Below, one piece after another: positions 43,550 through 55,000 of a DNA stretch of 64,000 bases; positions within the stretch are counted from its first letter, which is position 1, and every line of letters begins with the position of its first letter. Location of the stretch: contig CP038133.1 of the NCBI GenBank assembly GCA_004519485.1, positions 372,001 through 436,000 on the forward strand. Reading direction: 5' to 3'. Origin of the DNA: Nannochloropsis oceanica. Taxonomy: Eukaryota > Sar > Eustigmatophyceae > Eustigmatales > Monodopsidaceae. Position numbers and translations under genes: made by a program. A model generated the notes under the pieces. That model was not told the origin of the DNA, did not search any database, and worked only from the letters and a program-made list of their open reading frames with translations.

Positions 43550-44965
43550 ATGCCTCCAAAGGTACGTGAGCTGAGTACATGGATATACGTGTGGCCAATC
43601 TTTTTGCAAGGAGTAAAACCTTGGCACCTTAAGTGATGATGATTACCTAATTGCTCGTTCCTGATCCCTACACGTTAGAGGGCCTCCACGATAAAAATCG
43701 CGGCCAAGGAAGAGGCAGCGAAGGAACAGGAAAAACGGATGGTTGAGCGGATGAAGGCATTGACGAAGGGCCTGGAGAATGCACTTTTAGAAAAGAGTGA
43801 AGACGCCATGGACATCGACGAAGACGAGGAGGAAGACAGGACGCCCCGCCCCAGCACCGCCCGTGCCGGCGCCCGCTCCCGCACCGCCACCAGCACGACT
43901 AGTACATCAAGCAGGATAAGAAGCAACAGAAGTAGCTGCGGGAGTGGCAGTGGTAGCAAGAGCGGCATGAAACCGAGCACCTTAGTCAAGCGGAAGAGTA
44001 CATCGCCAGTCGAGCGATTGACCAAGAAGCAGGCCATCGAAGAGGCAGCCCAGATCCTCCGAGTCCGCAGCAGCAATTACTCTCCCTCCGCTACCACAAA
44101 TGCCTCCGGTACTACGAAGTTTCAACGGACCATGACGACGTCCCATCCTTCCATGACTTTTCGAGGCCGTGGTATCCCTTCGCGACGGCATGCCCTATCC
44201 CGGCCTGTGATGACGACCGACGAGAAGGCGGAAACAGAGGAGGACGAAGAAGACAATGATGTGGTCATGCCTCCTGCTCGCCAAAATACCCGACGACTCG
44301 TTCAAGTATCGGCGCCGGCGCCGATAAGAGCAACCCATGCTCCTCTTGTGCCCCTGCTGTCCGTCCGCACGAGCGGAGGCCCGTCACGTCGTTCGTACGA
44401 TAAGGGCGAGGAAGTGGGGGGAAAACAGTCCATTGGTACACTGGGTCATTTGGGCCACGGCCTGTTCAAGCTCCTAACGTACGCCATCATCATTTTGAGC
44501 TCTGTATTTGCCCTCCATGTGGGGGTCGAAACATATAAACTCTACACGCCGTTGTGCTTCTCCGACTCCTTTAGCAACGGACAGGTCATGACGGGACGTC
44601 CTCCGAATGCGGGGGCATGTAAAACCACGTGGTGTTGCCCCCCATTACTCCATTGCCATGCTGGTCGCATCGCGGGCGTCGTGGCTCTGGAGAAAGTCGC
44701 CAACGCCTTTGGCTACACCAGCATCACAAGCACCACCAGCAGCCCTGTGCCTATGGAAGTTGCCGGGGGGAGGAGGGAGTATTCGATGAAGGAACCGGAA
44801 AAGCCCGAAGAGGCATGGGAAGATGAGGGGGGGGACGATGGATATTCGGAGGAGATGGAGGACAAGGATCATTGGGCAGAGCAGGAGGCGATGGGAGATA
44901 CCCACGAGCATGCGGAGGAGCACAACGATCTTGAGTACTCGCAAGAGACGGAGCACGGGCAGTGA
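43550..44965 (+). CDS. Man1/Heh-like membrane protein, copy 2 (shorter)
   Basis: A first coding exon of only 12 nt (43550..43561, MPPK) joins exon 43679..44965 in phase 0; 432 aa. The joined N-terminus, MPPKRASTIKIAAKEEAAKE, resembles that of copy 1 in length, basic start and Ala/Glu helix. As in copy 1, an acidic patch (MDIDEDEEED) and Ser/Arg-rich region lead to a membrane segment (LLTYAIIILSSVFALHVGVE). After it, a Cys-containing lumenal part (TPLCFSDSF; ACKTTWCCPPLLHCHAGRI) parallels the Man1 lumenal loop. A second TM and the winged helix are lacking; the tail is acidic. I read it as a diverged, truncated tandem paralogue. An unrelated single-pass nuclear-envelope protein remains possible. 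Confidence 0.6.
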
Positions 44966-45877
44966 AGAGGAGTATACACCCACCCAGTAAGGATACATGT
45001 CAGACTATCAAAGCATAGTAGTATATTATTTATTTTATCTTATTTCAAAATGGCATCGGCCAACTCCACGGGAACAATAGATACATACAATGAGCACTAA
45101 GAAGAGTGGCAAATGCATTTTGAGGAGAAACGCACTTCGCCCACTCTTTCTTTCCTTCTTTCCCTCTCCTCTTTCTTTCTCTTACTATTGGAAGTAGTTG
45201 ACCTTACATCGCTGTAAGGCAAAAGCCTTCATTCAATCTTCTGTATCTCCTGAAGCTACCTGGCCCACACTGCTGGAAGTCAAGAGCATTCATTCGATCC
45301 TTTGTTATCGTGTCCCCCCATCCACGCATGTGTCAGCGACACTGAGGTCCCACAGCGAAGAGGAGCCTTTGGCCTCACTAATAGCAGTACATGTTACGAT
45401 GTATAAAAATGCATCATATCCACAGCACGTAGCCCGCCTCGTCAGAAATTCTCTTCTTTCAAAATAAAAAATAAAAAATGCCATATTTCTATCCCTTACC
45501 CGCTATGGCAACTCTGAAGGCGTTTGGCCTGTAAACTATCGTGGAAAGTTCCCACCCTGTCCACCAAAACAAACAAACGCATCGTACATGATCATGAGCG
45601 TCTTCAGGCATTCCAAATCACAGTTATCGCTTTCACCCTCCAAGGGAGTCCACTGCTCTTTTTCTCAATTTATATCCCTCGCTCGCTCGCTGGCATCATC
45701 AAGCAGACACCTCACATAGCAACGATCTTGCCTCTCACTTAAGTACCCAGTACACACAGATTATTCAATAGGAGGTCCTATCAAGGCACAAAGAGTAAAG
45801 GCCACCGTCCATCGTGCCAGTCTCCCCGTCTAGGTCACCCCAGGCGACTCCAGGCGGCCACTGTCACAATCATCACA
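44966..45877. other. intergenic stretch
   Basis: 0.9 kb with a strong CT tract at about 45140-45183 and an AAATAA-type run near 45460-45477. It should hold the promoter of the DGDG synthase gene. No gene recognised. Confidence 0.4.
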
Positions 45878-47880
45878 ATGCCTCTTAGCCTCAGCAGTGA
45901 CAGCTCGAGCTCGAGCAGCAGCCAAAGACGACGGAGGAAGGTCTTGCTGAAGCCAAACTTCGTGACGCTGCTCCTTCTGGTAACCCTGATAGTGGCCGTC
46001 TCGGCCTCGACATTGCTTCCTGGCCCACTGGCGCCAATTCGAGGTCTGGCCAAAAGTGACAATGGGAGCGGGTAAGTCGCCTTCCTCCCCTCTCGTCCCT
46101 CTAGATGGTTAGACAACCATCCTCACTCTCCTCCCGTGTCACCTCCGTCTTACCAACGCTCGCATGATACAAATATTCCTTTACTCACGCACATAAACAC
46201 AGGCCCGAAGCCGTCCTCCCCGAATCGGACCTTAGTAGCCCCGACCGGAAGATCTGGATCATCACCACGGCCAGCCTCCCTTGGATGACGGGCACGGCCG
46301 TCAACCCACTCCTTCGCGCTGCCTACCTTTCTCGCGGCCGCCCCCCTGGGCGCGTCACTTTAGTGGTACCTTGGCTGGATGCGGACGACCAGAAAGTGGT
46401 GTATCCGCACGGAAAGACCTTTGCAACGCCCGAGGACCAAGAACGGTACATACGGGAATGGCTGAGTCAACGCGCAGGCCTAGGCCCGGAAGCCAAGAAT
46501 CTGCGGGTTCAGTTCTACTCGGGCAGGTATCACCCGGAGCTGGGGTCTATTTTCTCCGTGGGGGACGTGCCAGCGCTGATACCGGATGAAGACGCGGATG
46601 TCTTAATCTTGGAGGAGCCGGAGCACTTGAATTGGTATCGGGCGCCGGGTGTACCGTGGACCAAGAAATTCAGGCACGTGGTGGGTATTTGTCACACCAA
46701 CTACTTAGTGTACAGTAAAAGCATCCAGGGTGGAAGTATGAAGTCAGCGTTTCTCTTCTTTATGAACCAGTGGATGTGTCGGGCCTATTGCCATAAGGTT
46801 ATCAAGTTGTCGGGGGCCTTGCAGCGGTTCGCGCCGGGAAAGGAAGAGATTGAGAACGTGCACGGGGTGCGAAGGGAGTTTTTGGAGGTCGGGGATGGGG
46901 CTAGGGGCTCTGAGATGGAGGGGGCGTATTTTATTGGCAAGATGCTTTGGCCGAAGGGGATGGACCGTCTGATCCCCATGATGGTCTATGCGAGGGAACG
47001 CGACGGTCGCACCTTCAAGATGGACGTGTATGGCTCCGGACCCGATGAGGACGAGATCAAACGCAAGGCTATGGCGCGATCGTTGAGCATCACCTTCCAC
47101 GGAGCCGTGGACCACGCCCAGCTCTCGCAGTACAAAGTATTTATCAACCCCTCTGTCTCAGAGGTATTGTGCACGACCGTCGCCGAAGCTTTGGCCATGG
47201 GGAAATTCGTCATCATAGCCGCTCATCCATCCAACGAATTCTTCATGCGCTTTACCAACTGTCTCACGTTTCGAAACAAGGAAGAGTTTGCCACGCAGGT
47301 CTTGTGGGCACTCGCCCATGTTCCCGCCCCTCTCTCGGCGGACGAACGGGACAGCCTAACCTGGGAGGCAGCCACCCGCCGATTGCTGAAAGCATCCCTT
47401 GTCCCCCTGGGCGCGGACTCGCACTCCAAAGTGGACAAGGCCCTGGAGAAAGCGCACAACTGGGTGTCGAAGGGAGAGAGGGGAGACAGACTCAGGAGGA
47501 TTGCGGGCGGGGACATCATTGCTGATGAGGCACCACCAGGCCCCAGGCATTACGCTAATCCGACCACGGCTTACGAGACTCTCGCAGAGGCGGGGGCAAG
47601 GGACGCGGAGGGACGGTTGGCACGAGCTGCTGAAGCAGCAGCAGCTGCAGCGGGGGTGACGTCGGGGTCGCACTGGAGCTCGTTGGGAGAACTCGCTGGA
47701 AAGGGCTTGGGGTTGGGCAGGCCGGTGGTAAAACCGACCCAACAACTGGATTGTTGCGGCGATCGGGATTGCGAGGCGTTGGCAAGTGCAGGGGTGGGGA
47801 GAGGGGGGAAATCAGTCGCTGGGGCTGCTTCGTCAGTGGTGTCGTCAACATCTGGAGGAGGCGGTGGAGGGAAGGCATAG
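45878..47880 (+). CDS. DGD: digalactosyldiacylglycerol synthase (GT4 family)
   Basis: Exons 45878..46071 and 46203..47880 join in phase (GG|G); 623 aa. It moves galactose from UDP-galactose onto MGDG to form DGDG, a main thylakoid lipid. The core matches plant DGD1/DGD2: ITTASLPWMTGTAVNPLLRA, then LILEEPEHLNWYR, ICHTNYLVYSK and CHKVIKLSGALQ, and later GAYFIGKMLWPKGMD. The retaining-GT4 E-x7-E motif is in SEVLCTTVAEALAMGK, followed by HPSNEFF. The N-terminus has Ser and Arg clusters and then one membrane segment (FVTLLLLVTLIVAVSAS, about 27-47), which should anchor it at a plastid envelope or ER-derived membrane. The last 120 residues are Ala/Gly-rich and not conserved. Confidence 0.93.
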
Positions 47881-48575
47881 TGACTGTGAGGAGTAGAATG
47901 CTGCATGCTTTGTGTTTCGTTCTTTCTAAATTTAGTATTTATTGAAGCATTTGATCTAAGTCTTTCTATTTTTGCTCTTTATGTTGATAGGTTCTGGACC
48001 TTCGGGGAGTTAAGGGAGACGTTCAGTAACAATCGAGGCCCACTTCAGGGAGAGATTGAAGCGGAGGCAAGACGTGGGGAAAAAGAAGCAAGAGTGCCAA
48101 GAAGACAAGGCAAGAACAAAACATCAACAACTAGTACTTGTACAAAGTAAAGAACAAAAGAGACGAGGACGGCGCGTACCTTTAAGAGCAGCAGCAACAG
48201 TACCAGCTGGGGCGGGAGTACAAGCGCAACACTGAGAACCAGTAGACAGTGGGGTATATGGTTCACACGAAAGAAGATTGTCGGCTTCGCGCAAGAAGCG
48301 AGAAGATAGGTGAAGCAAACAAACAAAGAACAAAAATGAAAAAAGAGAATTGAGGCGGGACGCCATGATCGCATTGGTCAGTTATCAATCCCATTGATAC
48401 GTCAAGTTTATAAAGCGTTGGGATAGCATGTAGGGGTCGTTGCCATTTTCGCAGCTCATCCTCGCACAATCAAAATCCCCAATCCCTCAATGTTCACTGT
48501 TCATTTTCTTTCTCTATAGCTACACATGTAACCAAAATCGACAAAATCAAGAATCACGTCCTCTAGTCTCCATGC
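47881..48575. other. convergent intergenic stretch
   Basis: 695 nt between the stops of the DGDG synthase and the EDR2-like gene. It includes the possible small secreted peptide listed separately. Confidence 0.4.
48124..48366 (-). CDS. possible small secreted Cys-rich peptide (80 codons)
   Basis: ATG at 48366 opens a frame with a good signal peptide (MASRLNSLFSFLFFVCLLHL) and then eight cysteines in about 60 residues, including QCCACTP. A GTACGC donor at about 48180 after AAALK hints at splicing to a downstream exon that I could not fix. It lies in the 3' region between two convergent genes, so chance is a real alternative. Confidence 0.25.
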   Translation of the reverse strand: MASRLNSLFSFLFFVCLLHLSSRFLREADNLLSCEPYTPLSTGSQCCACTPAPAGTVAAALKGTRRPRLFCSLLCTSTSC

Positions 48576-51503
48576 CTACTCCAACCTCTTCGCCGTAGCC
48601 AAATCCATGTTATTGATCCGCCACCCTGCTACCACCCGCTCCGGTAATTCGTCCTCCGTTTCTCCCTGAACCACTAAAGCCAAGTCAATCACCAGCGTCT
48701 TCGCATACCCTGCCGCCAGGCGAACCACACCCGCGGCCACTGACGATGAAGCGATGTTGATGTCTAGTTCAAAATAATTTGTCCCTCTGTGATACGTCTG
48801 CTTGAGTTTCGTGCCGAGAATGGCAGGTGTAGAGCCCACACTCTTTCTGACAACCCAGTTCCCCTCCACGATCTTTGGAATCAACTTGAAGCGCAAATCC
48901 CGATACCCATCATCCGAGCCGAAGAAAAAAGGCTTGAGCACGCGAGAGAGCGGTGTGTCTTCCTCCAATAAAGCCATGTCTGGAGGGGAAAAATAAGTGA
49001 CATATCCCAACTGTTGATCCACCCCCGGAATCTGCAATTGCACCACAAACACAAATGGTGGGCAATCCCCCGCCGCCACCGCGACCTGCACACGATTATT
49101 CACATGCCCAGCAATATTCTCATGGGCTTCGGGAAGGTCAAACAAATCCACGGCGAGTAAATGAAAGGCCGCTGGCTCCGAAGGCACCTTAAGCTTACTG
49201 ACGGAGTAGTTAGGACCGCGCACGACAAAGCTTGTCGCATCAACGTCCCCCCACATTTCGGCAGGCACCGTCGCTTGATGCATCACCAGCGTCCCAATTC
49301 CCCGCTCGGCATTGCCGCTACTTTCAACCCCGCTCGCACCCTCTTCTGTGTGCTCACCCTTCCCTAATTCATTCCCTTTCCCCTTCCCCCTCGCGCCCTG
49401 CTCCCCTCCCATCCCACCTTCCTCGCTGGTATCGACATGCACGGCCATGAATCGATCCGTCTCCAGCAGATCCCGCACATCAAGCACCTGACACAGCATC
49501 TCCGTGACAAATGCATCTAAATAGCCTAGTTGGTGCCACACCCACCCCTTCGGGTCTACCTGCAGGATATGTGTGAGCAGGCACTCGGGGGCCTCATTTA
49601 ACTCCACAGCCCCGCCCCCCCCTCGCGAATGCCGCCTCGGGCTGATGGTGTAGACGGCATGCATGGCCCCACGCACATACCCCGGCAAAGGAGGGCACGC
49701 CCGGTGTGTGGTGGAATCGTAGCAAATGATGTATGTACCATCCTCGTCATACCGCCAGGACCGAAGCAAACAAAAGTCTCGGGGCGCCGTCCTGGTCGGC
49801 CACAAGAATAAGGGTTTGAACGTCAAATGAATTACGTCTGATTGGTCATCTAGTCTTTCCAGGTTCCGTACACTCTCTACCACACCGTTCAGGATCCGGT
49901 AAGGGACAGAGATCAAGGCAATGAAGGTCTCTAACGGCGTCCCTCGCACTGTCACCTGCACCTTCCGACAAGGCAATGGTGCCTTGGTTGCCCGCCCCCA
50001 TGTTCTAATTCCATTCTCACTGTAAATGATGCAGCCACCTTCCGAAGCAGCCGTCGAAACTGAAGTGGGCCATCGCTGGACAACACCTGTCTGGATAGTG
50101 ACGTGATCAAGCTCATAGACCCGAATCCCATTATCCACCCCCCACGGACGCCAGCGCGTCACCCTTGTCCACCGATCTACGTTCTCCAATCTTTTCGTAA
50201 TGCATGGTACACTCCGCTGCTTGCAGCTGCTGCTCCTGCTGCTGGTGGTCCCCATGCTGAGCGAATGGGGCTTCCGTCTATCTAAGCCCACCATGGACAT
50301 CCATCTTAGCTGAGGGAAACGCTGGCTCATCCGAATTCGAGCTTCAATCGTCGTGCGCCATTCCTCTGCGCTTTCCTTGCTGTCCAATGCCAACACCAGC
50401 GCTACCTGCTTCGTCTTGAGTCCTCCATGAGACGAGGAGGATGCAGCTCCGTAGACAGCTGCCCCCGACCCTGTAGCTGCTGTGAGACCGACAATCACCA
50501 TGGGCGCAACAAGGCCTAAACCTGCAGTCATTGCCCCTACGACCACCCCACCCACTGCCATTGCGACCATGGCCCCGCTCGAAGCAAACGTCACGGGGCC
50601 GCTGCTGCTGCTGCTGCCGCTGCTGCCTTCTCCACGTTGGCTTCCCCCGCCTCCAGAAAAGGAGGTCGAGCCCTGGCTTCCCAAGCGACGCACATTACTA
50701 CGACCTTCCGACAAGCAACAGACACTATAGACGATTCTGGTTATAGCCTGCTGCTGCTTCTGTTGGTGGGCGGGGTCTCGGTACGAGGACATGACGTAAG
50801 GGTCCATGCTTACGCCCACTACCTGAGATCCTTCCGGGTCGGCATTACAGGTGGCGTTGGTCCTGGACGATGATAAAGTCTCATTCGAGCCTGAATATGC
50901 GGGCAATGGACCGGCAAATCGAGCTGAATGTCGTTTCGACTCACCATCCTTGCGGCTGGTGGTGGCAGTGCTCGTGTTGCTGCTCTTGGTGGTGCTGCTC
51001 TCGCCCGCACCCACCGCCGCCACTGGGGGGGCCTCCATGATCTCTGCAGCCTCGGGCCAAACGATACGAAATGCATGCAAGGCTTTCTTCTTGTCGTAGG
51101 ACATAGAAAAGGGTTTCACCTCAGAGACAACGCATGTCCGGTCCAGGACGTAAGTGCCCCGGGCCACCGAGTCGCTGGGCTTGAGGTAATACATCAAGCG
51201 GTCCTCCTTTAATACAAAGTACCGCTCGGACCAGTGCCCAGGAATCCGTGTGCCTCGCTTCTTCAGCCAACCCTCCAAAAGCGCGTCAGGGTCCTTGGGG
51301 ACCATGGGCAGAGCTGCTGCCGATGCGGCAGGCCCGTGGCGTGAGCGTAGAGAGCGATTGGTCGACGCGGAACTGACCTCCCGCTCTGTCCTCTGCGGCA
51401 ACACGGGCATATCGCCGTCCATGCAGTGGGTGGGACCTGCCTGGGCCCGCAAATGTGGTGGTGCGAAAGTCGTTGTGAGTGTTTTTAACATGGGCATGCC
51501 CAT
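48576..51503 (-). CDS. PH-START-DUF1336 (EDR2-like) lipid-binding protein
   Basis: Single exon, 975 aa. The start of a PH domain is clear (LLEGWLKKRGTRIPGHWSER followed by YFVLKEDRLMYYLK, about 75-110). Its closing helix (ESAEEWRTTIEARI, about 370-392) comes only after an insert of some 200 residues. That insert is Ser-rich and carries a Gly/Ala/Val membrane-like segment (MAVGGVVVGAMTAGLGLVAP, about 305-345). A START domain follows (about 430-690; TRVTRWRPWGVDNGIRVYEL; DFCLLRSWRYDEDGTYIICY). Last is the EDR2 C-terminal DUF1336 (MWGDVDATSFVVRGPNYS; RDLRFKLIPKIVEGNWVVRK; YHRGTNYFELDINIASS). Plant EDR2 proteins bind PI4P and act in defence and trafficking; the role in algae is not known. Confidence 0.9.
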   Translation of the reverse strand: MGMPMLKTLTTTFAPPHLRAQAGPTHCMDGDMPVLPQRTEREVSSASTNRSLRSRHGPAASAAALPMVPKDPDALLEGWLKKRGTRIPGHWSERYFVLKEDRLMYYLKPSDSVARGTYVLDRTCVVSEVKPFSMSYDKKKALHAFRIVWPEAAEIMEAPPVAAVGAGESSTTKSSNTSTATTSRKDGESKRHSARFAGPLPAYSGSNETLSSSRTNATCNADPEGSQVVGVSMDPYVMSSYRDPAHQQKQQQAITRIVYSVCCLSEGRSNVRRLGSQGSTSFSGGGGSQRGEGSSGSSSSSGPVTFASSGAMVAMAVGGVVVGAMTAGLGLVAPMVIVGLTAATGSGAAVYGAASSSSHGGLKTKQVALVLALDSKESAEEWRTTIEARIRMSQRFPQLRWMSMVGLDRRKPHSLSMGTTSSRSSSCKQRSVPCITKRLENVDRWTRVTRWRPWGVDNGIRVYELDHVTIQTGVVQRWPTSVSTAASEGGCIIYSENGIRTWGRATKAPLPCRKVQVTVRGTPLETFIALISVPYRILNGVVESVRNLERLDDQSDVIHLTFKPLFLWPTRTAPRDFCLLRSWRYDEDGTYIICYDSTTHRACPPLPGYVRGAMHAVYTISPRRHSRGGGGAVELNEAPECLLTHILQVDPKGWVWHQLGYLDAFVTEMLCQVLDVRDLLETDRFMAVHVDTSEEGGMGGEQGARGKGKGNELGKGEHTEEGASGVESSGNAERGIGTLVMHQATVPAEMWGDVDATSFVVRGPNYSVSKLKVPSEPAAFHLLAVDLFDLPEAHENIAGHVNNRVQVAVAAGDCPPFVFVVQLQIPGVDQQLGYVTYFSPPDMALLEEDTPLSRVLKPFFFGSDDGYRDLRFKLIPKIVEGNWVVRKSVGSTPAILGTKLKQTYHRGTNYFELDINIASSSVAAGVVRLAAGYAKTLVIDLALVVQGETEDELPERVVAGWRINNMDLATAKRLE

Positions 51504-52065
51504 GCCTCGCTCGCTCGCTGAAGTAAAATATATCGTATGTATATATATATATTATTTGAGAGGGAAACTGATGATATAATGCACCATACCATACGCGTTT
51601 TCGAAATGATCGTGCTCCTACTACTCCCCCACGTTAGTGGCTACACAATGCCTTGGCCTCACTCATTCTCTCATTGCTCTTTATCCCATCTCAAGCAGGG
51701 ACGAGCACGACGCGGCCGGCTGCCCTTATATATTTGCTTGCTGCTGCACATCATCTCGCCCGCCCTCCGACGAACGGAACAGCATTCCATCCCACCCGGC
51801 GCAAGGAATAGGAGGACAAGCATTCAGCCCCCCCCCATCCACGCCACGCCACGCCGCCTCATCACCACTCGTAAGCACGGCGTCGTCAAAGATCAAGGCG
51901 TTTGCGGAGCGCACATGGTCTGGAGACTCATCGTCCTCTAACAGGACCTCTAGCACAACGCACAACGGTTTTTTGCATCGTCTCCGTACCCAGAATAGTA
52001 GCACCACCACTGTGTTAGGCCGGTCGCAAGGATCAGTGGCACGAGAGCAGGAGAAGGATTTAGGC
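51504..52065. promoter_or_regulatory. divergent gap between EDR2-like and BIG genes
   Basis: 562 nt. A (TA) run at 51537-51552 is TATA-like for either gene. From about 51640 the BIG frame is open upstream of its first ATG, so this stretch may include part of a coding 5' exon. Confidence 0.4.
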
Positions 52066-55000
52066 ATGGAAAAGTTGGTGCTGTTGTCTTTGACCAAGAT
52101 CCGCAAGCTGGTTAGCAGCGCACGGAAGCACAAGACGTTGCGGGATGCCTGCGACACGGTCATTGAGCACCTGCAGGCCAAGAGTGCGCGGGAAGAAGGC
52201 GCCTTGAACCACAGCGGCCTGAACAATTCTGGTGGCGATGAAAGCGGCCAGCATCCCTCCGATCACATCAGTTACCACCAACGACCTGACACTGATGCAG
52301 ACAAGTTTTTCGAACCTTTTAGACTTGCCTGTGAATCCAAGGTGCCTAAAATTATGGAGGCCGCTCTGGACGCCATACAGAAGCTTGTGGCTTACGGATA
52401 TTTGCGGGGAACTGCCACGGTCATATTTGCTGGAACGGGGAGTGCGGGCTTGCATTGTTCGGGCAGCGCACCGGCAGGCGAGGGAGGTTTGTCGGCAGCG
52501 GGTGCGACAAGGGCAGAAGGGGAGGAGACCGCGGCCATCCTGATGGACGTAGTCATTCAGACCATTTGCGATTGCAACGATCAGCTCGAGGATACGGTAC
52601 AGCTTCAAGTGATGAAGGCCCTGCTGGAATGTGTCATATCCAACAACACTGAGGTGCACCAAGCCAGTCTCCTGCAGGCCGTGCGCGCGTGCTATAACAT
52701 TCATCTTGTCAGCCGCAACCCCGTCAACAAGACCACGGCCCGGGCCACGCTCACACAGATGCTATCAATTGTCTTTCAACGCATGGAGTCCCTCGATCTG
52801 AAGGCACGGGAAGAGGCCCAGTTGGCTTTGCAGTCTATGGAGCAAAATATCAGCAAGTTTGGGCCGATTGGAGGCTTATCCTTGTCACCCGGCAAGGGCG
52901 TCGTGCTCAGTGGCATCAATGTCAATAATCCTGCCGGCCTCTCTCCCGTTAAGAGACTACATCAAAAAATACCCGTGCAGCTGCCGTGTGGGGAGAATCT
53001 GTACCCGAGCGTGTATGTCAAGCTAGGCTTTGTCCCGCAGGGCAGCAAACCTATTTCCTTGGTTCCCCGTGGTGGAGCCGAGGTTGATGATTTGCCGTCT
53101 TCCTCCCTCTCCCTCGACACACCCGAATTTCCTTCGGTGCTGCACAAGGATGCCTACCTTCTATTCCGGGCGTTGTGTCGTCTTAGCGTCAAGGGCCAGT
53201 ACAATGATGGGAGCGACCCGAGTCTGCCTGCCGACCCCGTTGCGTTGCAATCCAAGATATTGTCTCTCGAGCTCTTGCTTTCCATTTTGGATCACGCTGG
53301 ACCCACTTTCCGGTCATCGGAGAAGTTTGTGTATCTGGTTCGAAACCATTTGTGCACCTCTTTGTTGAAGAACGCGACGTCGTCCAACACAGCTATTGTG
53401 GGCTTGAGCCTGCGGATTTTCATTACCATGACGGCCCATTTCAAGGATTCGCTGAAGGCCGAGCTGGAGGTATTTGTCTCGAACATTTTCTTGAAACTTA
53501 TCGAGTCGGAGAATTCCTCCTTTGAACACAAGCTACTGGTTCTCGAGGTATTCCGGAACCTCTGTCAGGACCCTCGCCTGTTGATTGAAATTTTCTTAAA
53601 TTACGATTGTGACTTGAGCGCCACTTCTATGTTCTCTCGCATCGTCATGGCCCTCTCAAGAGTGGCGCATGGTCGCGGCCAACAAGCCTTGGCGGGGGAC
53701 GGGGTGCTAAATCAAGGTGTCGCCCGGAGGCAGCACGAGGAAACAGCGCTCCGCACGGGGGGCTTGGAGGGACTTGTGGCCATTACTCGCAGCTTGGTCA
53801 AGGCAGGTGGGTTCGATGATGCGGCCACCGAAAAGAGGATGGCGACGGGGAGTCCTGGGGAGGACGTGCATGGATCGGTTTTGTCGCATACAGGAGAGTC
53901 AGGGACTGGAGGGGATCCGCTGGGGGAAAGCACGCACACCACGGCGAGCTCGACAACGGTTGGCAGCAATGGCGTAGGGGAGGGAGGGGGAGAGAATCCG
54001 CACCCACCGCCACAGATTGAGTCGCTGTCGGTAGTTGAGTCGTATGATCGGAAGCAGAAGCTACAAGAGGAAATCTCGCTGGGACTTTTGAAGTTTAATC
54101 TGAAGCCGTCGCAGGGCTTGGCTTACATGGAGGCGCATGGGCATTTGCGGAAGACCCCAATGGATGTCGCCCGCTTTTTGCACGACTTCCGGGACCGTTT
54201 GGACAAAACGATGATTGGGGACTATTTGGGGAAGGAGAAAGAGTACGAGTCTGGCTTCTGTGTAAAGGTATTGCATGAATACGTGGATATGATGGATCTG
54301 CACGCATTGGATTTCGATGCGGCGATTCGTCACTTCTTGGCTGGCTTTCGCTTGCCTGGAGAGGCGCAGAAAATCGATCGGATCATGGAAAAATTCGCAG
54401 AACGCTTCTGTTTGCAAAACCCCTTAGTATTTCCCTCGGCAGACACGGCATTCATCCTCTCATTCTCTATCATCATGCTCAATACCGACCTGCACAATCC
54501 CTCCGTTCGAGAAGATAGAAAAATGACAAAGGAGGACTTTATTCGCAACAACCGCGGGATCTCCTCTGGAGCCGACCTCCCGGAAGCCTTCCTCTCAAAG
54601 ATCTACGACAACATCAAGCGCTCCCCAATTTCTCTGAAAGAAGACGACGACATGCGAGCCAAGCGTGCCGGTGGCGGTGGCGCCGGCGGAGGGGGTCCGT
54701 CCGAGAACCCATTTTTCTCCACGCTCTCTCTCGATAAGCGCCGTAAGGAGGCCTACCAAAAAGAACGAGAAGCAATGGTCCAGGCATCCGAGGCCATTTT
54801 CCGACAACGAAAGCGTCGCGAAGCTGGAGGAGGGACCAAGATGAACGGTACCGGTGGTGGTACTGGTGGAAGCAGCGGTGCTAATGCGGGACAAACGTCC
54901 ATGCCGGTGGTGGGTGCGTTCCGTTCGTCGTTAGAAGACCCGGGGCAGTACGTGCGGCCCATGTTCGAAGTGGCTTGGGGCCCGATGCTCTCTGTTTTTT

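Noticed and set aside
45878-47880. ALG11-type mannosyltransferase
   Set aside because: First impression from the GT4 motifs. The blocks around LPWMTGTAVNPLLRA and EEPEHLNWY are specific to DGDG synthases.
51637-52065. N-terminal extension of the BIG protein as written from 51637
   Set aside because: The frame there opens with GTG, not ATG, so it cannot be a start without an upstream exon. I kept ATG 52066.
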